NCBI GenBank assembly: GCA_951848785.1
Contig: CATOUR010000062.1
Location: 310,001-374,000 of the forward strand
Origin: Callosobruchus maculatus
Lineage: Eukaryota > Arthropoda > Insecta > Coleoptera > Chrysomelidae
Direction of reading: 5' to 3'
Length of the DNA stretch: 64,000 nucleotides
In this document: piece after piece, positions 44,408 through 54,066 of the stretch
How the letters are laid out: each line of letters starts with the position of its first letter
How positions within the stretch are numbered: position 1 is the stretch's first letter
The notes under the pieces: model-generated
Database searches by the model: none
What the model was told of the DNA's origin: nothing
Seen by the model: the letters and a program-made list of their open reading frames with translations, nothing else
Program-made: the position numbers and the translations under genes

Positions 44408-44567
44408 CTGAAATTAAAGAAAATATTGTACTCAAAGTAAAGTAAATATTATGATTCGAAAACTTTTTCATTAATTAACCATATCATATCGAAGAAAAAT
44501 AAAAATGAATGCATCCCCAAATAAATTTGGTGTACAGGATGGCCATATTTCCAAGATGGCGGCTTAC

Positions 44568-44800
44568 CTTGTTTAAATGCACATTGTATTCATTTCATCC
44601 AATGAATCTTCAAACCTCAAACACAAATAGCACCACTACACGTTATATACCGCCAGTTCCAAAACAAAATCCATAAAATAACGACCCGTCCGCTGTTTCT
44701 CTATTCACAAAAGCTGATTCTTTTCGCCCGCCAGTGTTACCTTTCATCGGCAACGCGTAATCTGTACTGAGGGCAAGTGGCCATATAAAGCGTTTCAGTC
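44568..44800 (-). promoter_or_regulatory. Putative leader exon and promoter of the transposon gene remnant
   Basis: Reading on the minus strand, CTTTATATGG at about 44795 and GGTATATAACGTG at about 44650 are possible TATA-like boxes. The sequence then runs GC-richer (GCGGGCGAAAAG, AGCGGACGGGTCG) down to the donor ACAAG/GTAAGC. Short upstream ATGs are closed at once by stops. The assignment rests on splice-site consensus only. Confidence 0.35.
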
Positions 44801-45170
44801 AAATTACCATTGATACCAGCCTAAGAAATCAATTATATTACTAACATTATTGAAGTATTTTTCTAAAATAATTATAAATTTACAAAAGAAGATTGTAAAA
44901 AAACAAACATTTTGTATAATGGCAATTATCTTGTAATTTTTTCTCACAAAAATGCAACACAGTTTTGTAATTTTACAAATATTTTGTGAAAAAATGAATT
45001 ATTTGTATTTTTTCTGTAAAATGCTCAACCATTTTTTACAGAATTTAGTAAATCTACAAAACTATTGTATTTTTGTTAAACTTTACTGTGGTTTTACAAC
45101 ATGACATAGTAAAATCGCTCCAATAGTGCTTGTAATTGTTTTGTAAAAATACCCACGTTTTTTCCAGTGT

Positions 45171-45639
45171 AGAAATGATTTTCAAAACGGGTGAACCGTT
45201 TCAAATGATTGGAAGATTTTGACAAAATTTCGTGTCCTCCTATAAGTGGATATATACCAATGTGAGTCAAATTACCATTGAAGTTGATTGCTTGCATTTA
45301 AATTGGCGTATAGCTTCCCAAACAAAACCTGCATCAAACAGCCTAATTTCGTATGTAGCATCTACGTCGTGTGATTGAAACTGCCAGTTAATTAATGGTT
45401 TCAATTATTATGTTATCGAGTCCAGTATGTCGGATTAATTTTCAAATGAAACTGTCACCGGTTATCCGCCGCTATTTCAATTAAAATGCGCACTCGATCC
45501 AGTTTGCTGTGGAACAAGTGCACTCATTCAGTCGTGTTTCCTTAGCAGTAAATCATGACCCCATTATTGAACGCAACTAATGGCAGTCTTTAGATATGGT
45601 TATTTACGTTTTTTGCAAGGTGTCATGAATCGGGTCATA
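45171..45639. other. Unassigned spacer
   Basis: No recognisable feature. Confidence 0.5.
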
Positions 45640-46100
45640 ACTACATAACGAAAATCACTCATTTCCGTGGGTTGGTCTATCGATCTGTCTGTTGGCGTTT
45701 TCCTAGCCTCGTAATCTCAGTAACCGCTAGATGGGTTGTGATGAAATTTGGGTAGCGACATGCTGTAGGCTCGTAGTAGGTAATGCTGCTATAATTTTTG
45801 AAATCGGCGCATGGTCGGCAGACCCATTAGCAAAACACAAAAAATTTGAAATATTCCCGAAACTTCGTTTTTAGGCGTTTTATAGATTCATGATAATTTT
45901 CCACCTTCTTTTAGGTGGGGTGGGAAATTGGGATGGTTGGGGGGTAGGGGGTTGTAATATTGAATTTTTTTCTATTCATAATAAGCTGTTCATTAACCTG
46001 TGAAAGAAAGACCCAGCTAGCGGCATAATACACTTTTTATAAGAGAAACCAAGGGACTTAGAATTTTCTGATGTTTACATGCGAGTATTACTTTAGATCG
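45640..46100 (+). repeat. Dispersed repeat family P, partial copy
   Basis: Lacks the first 70 bp but continues CATAACGAAAATCACTCATT, TCTATCGATCTGTCTGTTGG, CTCGTAATCTCAGTAACCGC, GGCTCGTAGTAGGTAATGCT, TTCGTTTTTAGGCGTTTTAT, GGTTGGGGGGTAGGGGG and the CCTGTGAAAGAAAGACC block. Collinear with 3050-3420. Confidence 0.82.
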
Positions 46101-46304
46101 TTCTGTGTCTTGTGTAACCTGACTTGAACTGATTTTCAAGCATATGTGTCTCTAAGCACTTTGATAACAACTTTAAAGTATGTATGCTAAGTAAATCTAC
46201 TTCAGTATACTGTATAATATTATTGAGAAAAGTTAAAGCAATATGTCAATTTGGACATATTACTTGCGACCTGGCAAATCCATAAATTAATAGAAAATAA
46301 ATTA

Positions 46305-46573
46305 TAACTTGGCAACGGCCCAGCCGATCCCAGAAATATTTCTGAGTTCAATAGAGAGAGAATAGAAACTAAATGAGGTAAAAAATGTTATGATTCCATT
46401 TAAAAAAATCAAGTTGATCACTATCCTACTTTCCCGTGACACCCTGTATATTTCAAAATATTTTTAGGATATGCGTTTTAAGTAACCAAATAACGTTTGT
46501 ATTCCACATTTTCTTCTACTAGGTACACCTTGCGAGATATCAAAGAACTACACACTCAATGGACACCCTATAT
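46305..46573. repeat. Half-element of a CACCCTGTATA-ended family, copy 2
   Basis: Collinear with 10080-10357: ACTTGGCAACGGCCCAGCCG, AATCAAGTTGATCACTATCC, TACTTTCCCGTGACACCCTG, AAGTAACCAAATAACGTTTG, CCTTGCGAGATATCAAAGAA, end GGACACCCTATA. As in copy 1, only one orientation of the terminal motif is present. Confidence 0.78.
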
Positions 46574-48699
46574 AGAAAAAACTACAGTAAGAGCCACAAG
46601 GATATTCTGTTATTTAAACTGCACATTCTACGATAATAGCAGCAACTGTACGCTAAACACAAATACCATCACATTACCAATAAACCCAACATTTTATTTA
46701 ATCTCAGTCACAGTAAAAGTGACGTTTTATTTAGTATAATTAGCATACGTATCCGTATCTCAGCATAAGCAACTAAATGAATATAAACTAAGACGCTTTG
46801 TGATCAAAGCCCGAGCCTTATTAATATGTATTCGTTGTTGACTTTTCTCTGGCAGGCAATGCTTTGAATTATTTTTCAGCTCGCGAATATGTCCGACGTT
46901 GGAGATAAGAGGGAATGTGACATTTCTCACATGAGCCAATTAAAAATTCAAACGGAATCCGTTCGCTCTCAGTAATTAAATCTTTCATGCTAATCCTGCT
47001 AAATTATTCCACGAATAAGAGTTTTTTATTTTTTTTCTTTGAATTATTTTTATTTGTATTCTGAAGCTAAGGCACGTTTGTTTGTTGAGTGCAATGAAAG
47101 CCTGTTGGTATTACGCGAGAAGGTAAAGCATTTATCTTATTTATTTGTACCCTGTTCGAAATTGAAAAAAATATCGTGTAACATGATTCAGACGGTCATC
47201 AATAATATTAGTATACATAGAAAAGTTGCAGGAGATCCTTCACGCGAGCGGCAGAGAGCGTACGGAACCAAAGGGTATATCAAATTTTCATTTTAACCCA
47301 ATAACAGTCTCCACGATTGTTAAGTCAAACACCAAATTAGAAAAAAAACAATTCAAAGGAGTTTTGAAAACTGTGGTAATGGGCAATTGTTGAACAAAAT
47401 TACAAAACGTTCATTCATACACATACATTTCAGCCTACATCTAACATCTAGTCTTTATCAAGGAACAAAGTGTTTTAAAAAAATAACCTTGAATAAGTGA
47501 CATATTTTATGAGAACTAAGTTCGCTCATTATAAGACAAATGACATCGTGATTTTTAGACATCAGGATTTCTAATAGGGTGTTACTGATTGCCATTTTGG
47601 AGTTATCAACAATACAGGTATAGCACATGATGTTCTTCAACATGATTCAGTTCTGTAATCATCTAACTGAAACATCTATTCATTGAACAATGTTCACTTA
47701 GCTCTTAAATATAAAACTTCTGAAATGTTATTGATTTTCGCGATACATTTTTTATTTTAAACGAGTTTCAAGATGTCATTTATAAAAAAATGATCATGCT
47801 GATTGTATAACCCAACTGGAATTCCAGCTAGTATGGTCTGATTACATTTTGTTTGTTATTTGTTGCACATAATCTTATTTTGATCGCAATTTTATAAAGC
47901 TACTTTTTTAAGAATATGAGAATGTACTTTAACCAATACAAGATAATCTAATAAGTTTCTTTTCTCAGCTTGACTCTCACCGCCTGAATCCCACTTTGCG
48001 TTGGCTTATCTATTTATACGAAAGCATTATGTAAATTCACACATAAATTGTTATTTTAAGTGTGAACAGGCTTTAATAAAATTATAATTTTATTGATAAT
48101 GGACCTGAACGTTCTCTTTAAGCAGTTTTTGCTGTTGAACTAAGCGATTTAGATATCAGGATATTGAGTCGTTACGACTTCATACAGATGGTATCTGACA
48201 TTTGCCTACATTTATTAACACCTCTACTAATATGAGTTTACCTCTTTCCAGTTTGTGTAGTTATGCAAGTCGAGCTCTATTTGTGACTCAGGAATAATTT
48301 TAGATTTGGCGAATAGGCTTGGAGTGTGGTGTTTTTTAAAGGAAAATTACTTAATAGTTTAAATTTTGAAGAGTATCTTGTAGTTTTCTTCACGACTACC
48401 ACAATTATGTCCGAATTCAAGACAACCAGGTCATGATGATTATGTTTTAGATTTGAAATAGTTTACCACCAGATTATTACCTACAGACAGACAAAATTCA
48501 GACAAAAAATTCGAGACTTAAAGCAATTTGTTCTTTGTCTCTGAGAAATGTCACAATATTGTTTTTTTTTCGTATAGAGACGTGTATTGTATATACATAG
48601 AGGAAATTACTTTGAAAAAGTAAAACAAATGAAGGTGCATTGCAAAACTCCCCTAATGCCGTTTGTAATGATATTACTATAATGAAACAGCAGCGTCCG
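46574..48699. other. AT-rich DNA without recognisable genes
   Basis: Short frames (46497-46739, 47039-47296, 47458-47643) match nothing I know. No element ends identified. Confidence 0.5.
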
Positions 48700-49045
48700 C
48701 AGACCGAGTGGTAAAAATAGGCCTTCTACAAATTTAGTCCTTGGATCGGTCTTGTTTTTGATCTACGTCAATGACCTACCTATCATTACTGTCACTACTG
48801 CAATATACATTTTTTTGTGGATGACACAACTCTTTCTTGTGTTGCCACCACATTGGAAGAGTTATTAGGATCCAGATGGTCACTGGATCAGGCAGCTCAG
48901 CGGTTTGAGTCAAATAGGCTCTTCCTTAAACAGAATAACCAGAATAAAAACCAAACAGATGGTATTTATTCACTATGAGAGACCTTAGTGGTAATGTTAA
49001 TGGGGCAAGGTTTTTAGGAGTCACTCTTGATATTGACTGTAGTGG
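48700..49045 (+). pseudogene. Jockey-like RT core fragment
   Basis: Reads NLVLGSVLFLIYVNDLPII (usual PQGSVLGPLLFLIYINDLP), then IFFVDDTTLSCVATTLEELL (the YADDT box, here FVDDT with both catalytic Asps), then WSLDQAAQRFESNRLFLKQN (usual WFxxNxLxLNxxKT). After a frameshift comes GNVNGARFLGVTLDID (usual VKFLGVxLD). So the palm and thumb parts of the RT are present without the N-terminal fingers. It ends where the satellite begins. Confidence 0.85.
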
Positions 49046-49049
49046 GTAG

Positions 49050-49710
49050 GCACATCGACCTGAAATTTTTAATTTTCGTCAAACGATTCTGAAACTCAAA
49101 ATTGAGACCGAATTTGAAATCAGCGCCCCCAAATTATCCAAAACACGAGGTTTCGTCTTAATAGAAAGCCAAATGAAGGTTTTTATTTTTCGGGGAAACC
49201 TAAACATCCGAAAGATCAGAAATTTTTTATTTTCGTCACACAAGACTGAAACTCAACTGCGACCGGATTTGTAATCACCACCCTCAAATTATCCAAAACA
49301 CGAGGTTTCATCTTAATAGAAAGCTAGATAAAGATTTTCGAGTTTTTAGGTAAACCTAAAAATCTGAAATTTGTGATTTTTGTCAAATGATACGGAAATT
49401 CTAAACTGTAATCAGTTTTGTAAACAGCACCTTCAAATTATCCAAACTACGGGGTTTTAGCTTAATAGAAAGCCAAATAATGATTTTCGATTTTTTAGAT
49501 AAACCTGGGGATTTGAAAGATCTGAAATTTTTTATTTCAGTCAGACGAGACCGAAACTCAAACTAGCGACCAGATTTGTAATCAGTACTCTCAAACTATC
49601 CAAAACACGAGGGTTCATCTTAATAGAAATTCAAAGATTTTTGATTTTCAATGCAAACGTGAAGATCTGAAATTTTTGTGTTTTGTCAAACGAGACTGAT
49701 CTCAAAATTA
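49050..49710 (+). repeat. Satellite array, about 4.3 units of about 153 bp
   Basis: Core TTATCCAAAACACGAGG recurs at about 49134, 49289, 49438 and 49595 (diverged forms CTATCC, AAACTACGGGG). Each is followed by TTTNNTCTTAATAGAAAGCC, AAAGATTTTCGATTTTT and a GATCTGAAATTTTTTATTTT CGTCA block. The same family, inverted, forms 63406-64000. Confidence 0.87.
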
Positions 49711-49892
49711 CATTTGGAAACTGACCCTAAATATCTCAAAGCTATGTGTAAACATTAATAAAATCCTCGTTTTAACTAATTCAGATGCTTTCCAATACAA
49801 TTTACAATTAGCCTTATAAAAAAATACTTTTCGCGTGCAGCATTTGGCAACGTCACAAAAAACTATGAATGAAAACTACTACCAACTCAACG

Positions 49893-50219
49893 ATTACTAC
49901 GTTTCCATGGGCTTTCAAAACAGTTTTCAACTGTCACTCTTCACAAATGTCATTTCGTTGTTTTATGACCTATTTTGATGTTTATCATGAATCTCTAGTT
50001 TCGAATTTCGAATAAACTTCACTAACTGACAATAATATTGTTATCAGACAGCAAAGACAGCAACGCACGACATTTGGATCTCGATACGATCCCAAAAAAT
50101 AGCGAATCGACCTTAAACAGGAAACGTTTTGAAAACGTATCCAATTGACGTTTCCACCACATATTTCAAAACTCAAAAAGTTTTGAAAACGTTTTGAAAG
50201 CCCGTGGAAACGTAGTAGA
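49893..50219. mobile_element. MITE with TACTACGTTTCCAYGGGCTT ends
   Basis: TACTACGTTTCCATGGGCTT TCAAAAC on the left mirrors GTTTTGAAAGCCCGTGGAAACGTAGTA on the right (27 bp, one mismatch), and subterminal AACGTTTTGAAAACGT-type motifs recur (about 50127, 50181). 327 bp, noncoding. Target duplication unclear. Confidence 0.8.
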
Positions 50220-50735
50220 TATTAACCTCAACCCGATACACGTCGTTTTACATTGGATTGTTTATGGCAACGCATTTAGGCATTTTTTGAGCTTGAATTT
50301 TTGTGCTAATTGAGTGATTTCTTGTGAATATTAATTCATATTTGTGAAACGAAAGTACAGTATGCCGAAATATAAATACCAAACTTCTTATAAACCCCCG
50401 GTCTACTCCAGGCATCCTGCTCTGTAACTTCGGTCTAACTCACACACCATCTCAGCGGTGTCATATAGGTATTTCATTACAGGGTGTGATTTATACGCTG
50501 ATTTATTTAGTGGAAGCTTCGCGAAATGTGTATAACGTTGCTCGCGACACGGTGTCTCGTGTCTCGGTAATTAAAACAAACTTCCACCGCCGCTTACCCA
50601 GGCTGTATTTCTCTCGGAGTGGAAGTTATCTGCTGGCGGTGGATGCCAAGAAGACGCCGCCGAAGCTAGCAGCTACGCGAAGCTGCCGCTATCAATATTG
50701 TTCTGATAGTGTGGGTTTAATTATGTCTCCGTATA
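50220..50735. other. Unassigned, with one balanced-GC open frame
   Basis: The frame 50486-50755 (plus) has mixed composition (RRLPRLYFSRSGSYLLAVDA) and GC above its neighbours, but no family match. Could be unique host DNA. Confidence 0.35.
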
Positions 50736-51071
50736 ATGAAGCTCTTTTGCGGTAATTATACGCTGAAAGTTAAGCTATGCCAGGGAGTTGCTTCACTGAA
50801 GGACGAACGTACTAGGAAACATGGATATAGAGAGAGATTTGGGTTCTTGCTATTGCATACAAATACTTTAGACTAACTGTATCACGCTCCCACAGCCAAG
50901 CAGCTCTAAAAGCGGTGGCAGCTCCGAGGGCCAGATCAGTTCTGGCTCAAAAATGCTCTGCTGCGTTTCAGAGATTAGCAAGCCATAGTAAGTTAATAAA
51001 TTAAATAAATTTATGGTAATTCTCGAATAGCAAGCTAGTAAACGTTACTCTAACTATCGACGGCAAGAATA
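50736..51071 (+). pseudogene. Chimeric retroelement block, copy 1, left part
   Basis: Collinear with 54731-55222: GCTCTTTTGCGGTAATTATA, GCCAGGGAGTTGCTTCACTG, ACGAACGTACTAGGAAACAT, then an RNase H-like piece (SQAALKAVAAPRARSVLAQK), a short gap, and the start of an RTE-like RT motif (NVTLTIDGKN). Compared with copy 2 it lacks about 165 bp of RNase H N-terminal sequence. The block is interrupted at 51071 by the palindrome and resumes at 53267 and, after another insertion, at 53645. Confidence 0.8.
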
Positions 51072-53266
51072 CAGGGTGGGCCAATAGTGCGTGGACGGAG
51101 GATTGTGGGCTTACTGAAAGATATTTCAAAAATCTGTCACTTGATCATGGTAGGGATCCTTGAAGGCTATAACGTAAAAATATTTTCACTTAAATTTTGA
51201 CGTTTATACAGGGTGATTCATATCAAAGTTACATTTTTTTTAATGGAACCCCCTATATATTATTGCACATTTGGATTCCTTGGTCAATTCTAGTGTGACT
51301 TTATGTATCACACATGGAACTTTAAATGAACCGTTTAGACGCAAATCTCCACTTTTGGTATAAGTAGGTATCAGAAAAAAATTGAATATCGCAGCGATTA
51401 TAGAACTTAGAAGGCCGTGACTTTGCGGTACGACTAAGCATGAAATGCGTCACCTTAGGTCAGAGGGGTAAATTTGAATTCTTTTTGCACTTGGAGAAAT
51501 CAGTAGATTAGTTAAGGAAACTTCAATCACAGATAACTTGATTTTTTCAAATTGGAATACCTATTTTGGTTTAAAGAATCAAATGTAAAATTTGATTACC
51601 TTTCTAATGATATAGCATTCTCGATATCAATCTTTTTTAGTTCTCATTTTATTTCAAATTTTCAGTCAAATCGGTATTTTTCAATTTTGCTGCATGCAGG
51701 CAAGCTAGTAGGCCATGAAAAATAAACAAAAGCTCGTTAATATGGAAGAAACCAACTAACTTAGTAGAAAGATGCAAACTAACTAGAGCACGCGAGGCAA
51801 GATTATGAAAATTCCTTACAACATATTAGCTCTAACCAGAAACAACAGCGGTAACAAGAACCCTCATTTTTCACAGCCTACTAGCTATTAGCCAATTTCC
51901 AAAGTCAGTAAAAAAATATTTAATCGAAAGAAAACTACTACTGATTGTTGCTGGCAGTAGAATATCTATGTCTCTTGAATAAATTTTCACATTTAATGCT
52001 ATAAAAAAGTAGCCATTTCCGTAAGTCAAAAGTAATGATACCTCTGACTGGAAACCTTCAAATTCTTCAGTAGGTACTTTTTACTTATTAGCAAAATCGC
52101 GGAAAGTGAAACTTGATTTGCAGTCTGTTTGAATTGTAAAATATAATTTAGTTTGCAGAAAACTACATGAAATAAACACAATTACAACATAGCGTAATTA
52201 AAAAATTCTAGCATTATTTCAATAGATGTTCAGAATGCTCCAGTTGGAGATATCTTCACTTTTGACTTAAATAAACGGAAATGACTAATTTTTTTATCGC
52301 ACTAAATGTGAAATTTCATTCTAAAGATGTTAGACTGTAAGCAAATATCGCTTACAGTCTAACATCTTTAGAATGAATGAATCATTTTGGAAGGTTGTCA
52401 AGCTCTAGTAGACGTCAATAGCTACTATGCTGTGAAAAACAAACACTTCTGCCATACCCCAGCTACTCATTGGCATTAGATATGTTGCGACTGTTGTATC
52501 CGGTTAGAGCTAATAGGCTGAAAGGAATTTGCATAATCTTGCCTCGTTGCTCTAGTTAGTTTGCATCTTTCTACTAAGTTAGTTGGTTTCTTCCATATTA
52601 ACGAGCTTTTGTTAATTTTTCATGGCCTGCTAGGTTGCCTGCACGCAGGAAAATTGAAAAACGCCGATTTGACAGAAAATTTGAAATAAAATGAAAACCA
52701 AAAAAGATTGATATCGAGAATGCTATATCGTTAGAAAGGTAATCAAATTTTACATTTGATTCTTTAAACCAAAATAGGCATTCCCATTTGAAAAAATCAA
52801 GTTATCTATGATTGAAGCTTCCTTGATTAATCTACTGATTTCTCCAAATGCAAAAAGAATTCAAATTTAGCCCTCTGACCTAAGGTGACGCATTCCATGC
52901 TTAGGCTTACCGCAAAGTTACGGCCTTCCAAGTTTTAAAATCGCTGCGATATTCAATTTTTTTCTGATACCTACTTATACCAAAAATGGTGATTTGCGCC
53001 TAAACGGTTCGTCTAAAGTTCCATGTGTGATACATAAAGTCACACTAGAATTCACCAAGGAATCCAAATATGCGATAATATATAGGGGGTTCTATTAAAA
53101 AAAATGTAAGTTTGATATGAATCACCCTGTATAAACGTCAAAATTTGAGTGAAAATACTTTTACATTATAGCCCTTAAGGGTCCCTACCATGATCAAGTG
53201 ACAGATTTTTGAAATATTTTTTAGTAAGCCCACAATCCTCCGTCCACGCACTATTGGCCCACCCTG
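51072..53266. mobile_element. Palindromic element (2.2 kb), GGGCCAATAGTGCGTGG family, with proven TA target
   Basis: CAGGGTGGGCCAATAGTGCG at the left end is mirrored by CGCACTATTGGCCCACCCTG. Arms 51072-51839 and 52500-53266 (about 770 bp) are nearly identical inverted, with a central spacer of 660 bp. Flanks GGCAAGAA-TA and TA-TAGAAAG correspond to the uninterrupted GGCAAGAATATAGAAAG at 55213-55229, so the target was TA and was duplicated. The inner unit TACAGGGTGATTCATATCAA...CCCCCTATA lies at 51207-51256, mirrored at about 53083-53133. No transposase coding in the spacer. Confidence 0.93.
52315..52377. repeat. Perfect 28-bp hairpin with 7-nt loop
   Basis: TTCATTCTAAAGATGTTAGA CTGTAAGC (52315-52342), loop AAATATC, then its exact inverse (52350-52377). 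It lies in the spacer of the palindrome, off the geometric centre, and is better preserved than the arms, so it is younger or arose by a snap-back event. Confidence 0.95.
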
Positions 53267-53278
53267 TATAGAAAGATT

Positions 53279-53644
53279 CAGATTCAGATTTCAGATTTAT
53301 TCATAATTCATAAGTTCAGAAATAAGATAAGTATTCAGTGGGGCACCTAAGTTGGAACTTGTGTTGTGCCCAAAAAAATATATAACTGTTACATAATTAG
53401 TCTATGTTATAAGTGATATCAGGTTCAGAAAACAAATAATAAGAGCTATAAATAATAAGTAATAATAGTAACTAATTATTGTAATTGAATTGCATATTAT
53501 CAAAAAAAAGTTTCATGTATTGTAAGTAATAATAGTAACTAACAATACATGAAACTTTTTTTTGATAATACACAATTCAATTACAATATACAATTAAAAT
53601 GTGTGAACAAAAAAAAACATTGCAAAATTAATATGTGAAGTGAA
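53279..53644 (-). mobile_element. 3' end of a non-LTR retrotransposon inserted in the chimeric block
   Basis: Absent from the paralogue at 55229, where TAGAAAGAATGGAACAA is continuous. Read on the minus strand the insert ends with AATAAATCTGAAATCTGAAT, a short-repeat tail, preceded by CAACTTAGGTGCCCCACTGA, which looks like a 3' UTR. No coding in the roughly 365 bp. The right boundary is approximate. Tail structure and size suggest a strongly 5'-truncated insertion. Confidence 0.65.
53478..53587. repeat. 46-bp inverted repeat with direct repeats at its base
   Basis: ATTGTAATTGAATTGCATAT...TTTCATGTATTGT (53478-53523) mirrors ACAATACATGAAACTTTT...TTCAATTACAAT (53542-53587), two mismatches in 46, loop of 18 bp. 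AAGTAATAATAGTAACTAA occurs before the left arm (about 53458) and again in the loop (about 53524), which fits template switching during replication or reverse transcription. Confidence 0.93.
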
Positions 53645-54066
53645 GAGTGGAACAATATACTTATCTTGGAGTAATGGTGAACAGCATAAATGACTACACT
53701 CAGGAGATAAGAGTGAGAATAGAAAAAGCAAGAGCGAACTTCATTGGGATGAATAAAATCTTTCGCAGCAAGGATCTAAGTGTGACACTGAAACATCGTC
53801 TAGCTAAGCGTTACGATTTTTCTACTCTACTCTACGGAGCGGAAGCTTGGACCACCGTACATTAACGGTGCTTGGACTGTGAATGTCGCAACTCTGAGAA
53901 GGATTGAAGCTTGTGAAATGTCAGAAGGATCCACAGAATATCGTAGATGGATAAAGTAATAAAAGAATATCTAGGCTATATTATGAGAGAAAAGAAATAT
54001 GAACTTCTACAATAGTTGATTGACCAAGGCCAAACTCAGGGCAAACGGAGTATAGGGAAAGTGACC
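53645..54066 (+). pseudogene. Chimeric retroelement block, copy 1, right part (RTE-like RT)
   Basis: Reads MEQYTYLGVMVNSINDYTQE, then RIEKARANFIGMNKIFRSKD, LKHRLAKRYDFSTLLYGAEA. After a frameshift come RRIEACEM, RIHRISWMDKV and ELLQ. YLGxxxN...EIxxRIxxAxxxFxxMxxxF...LLYGxExWT is the post-RT region of RTE-like elements. It continues the protein that begins NVTLTIDGKNIERMEQ in copy 2. Frameshifts follow 53865. Confidence 0.83.

Larger units (their letters stand above)
43570..45170. mobile_element. 1.6-kb DNA transposon derivative with TTGTAAAA-type terminal arrays
   Basis: Ends ACACTCTAAAAA and TTTTTTCCAGTGT are short inverted repeats. Inside each end, for about 300-400 bp, motifs such as TTGTAAAATT, TTTTACAA and TTTGTAA repeat every 20-40 bp, continuing inverted at the other end (43580-43990 and 44870-45150). 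The middle (44190-44780) carries a minus-strand spliced gene remnant. The arrangement of short terminal repeats, long subterminal arrays and an intron-containing gene fits a cut-and-paste transposon. No clear target duplication (AAATAATAT / AGAAATGAT), so the superfamily is open. Confidence 0.7.
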
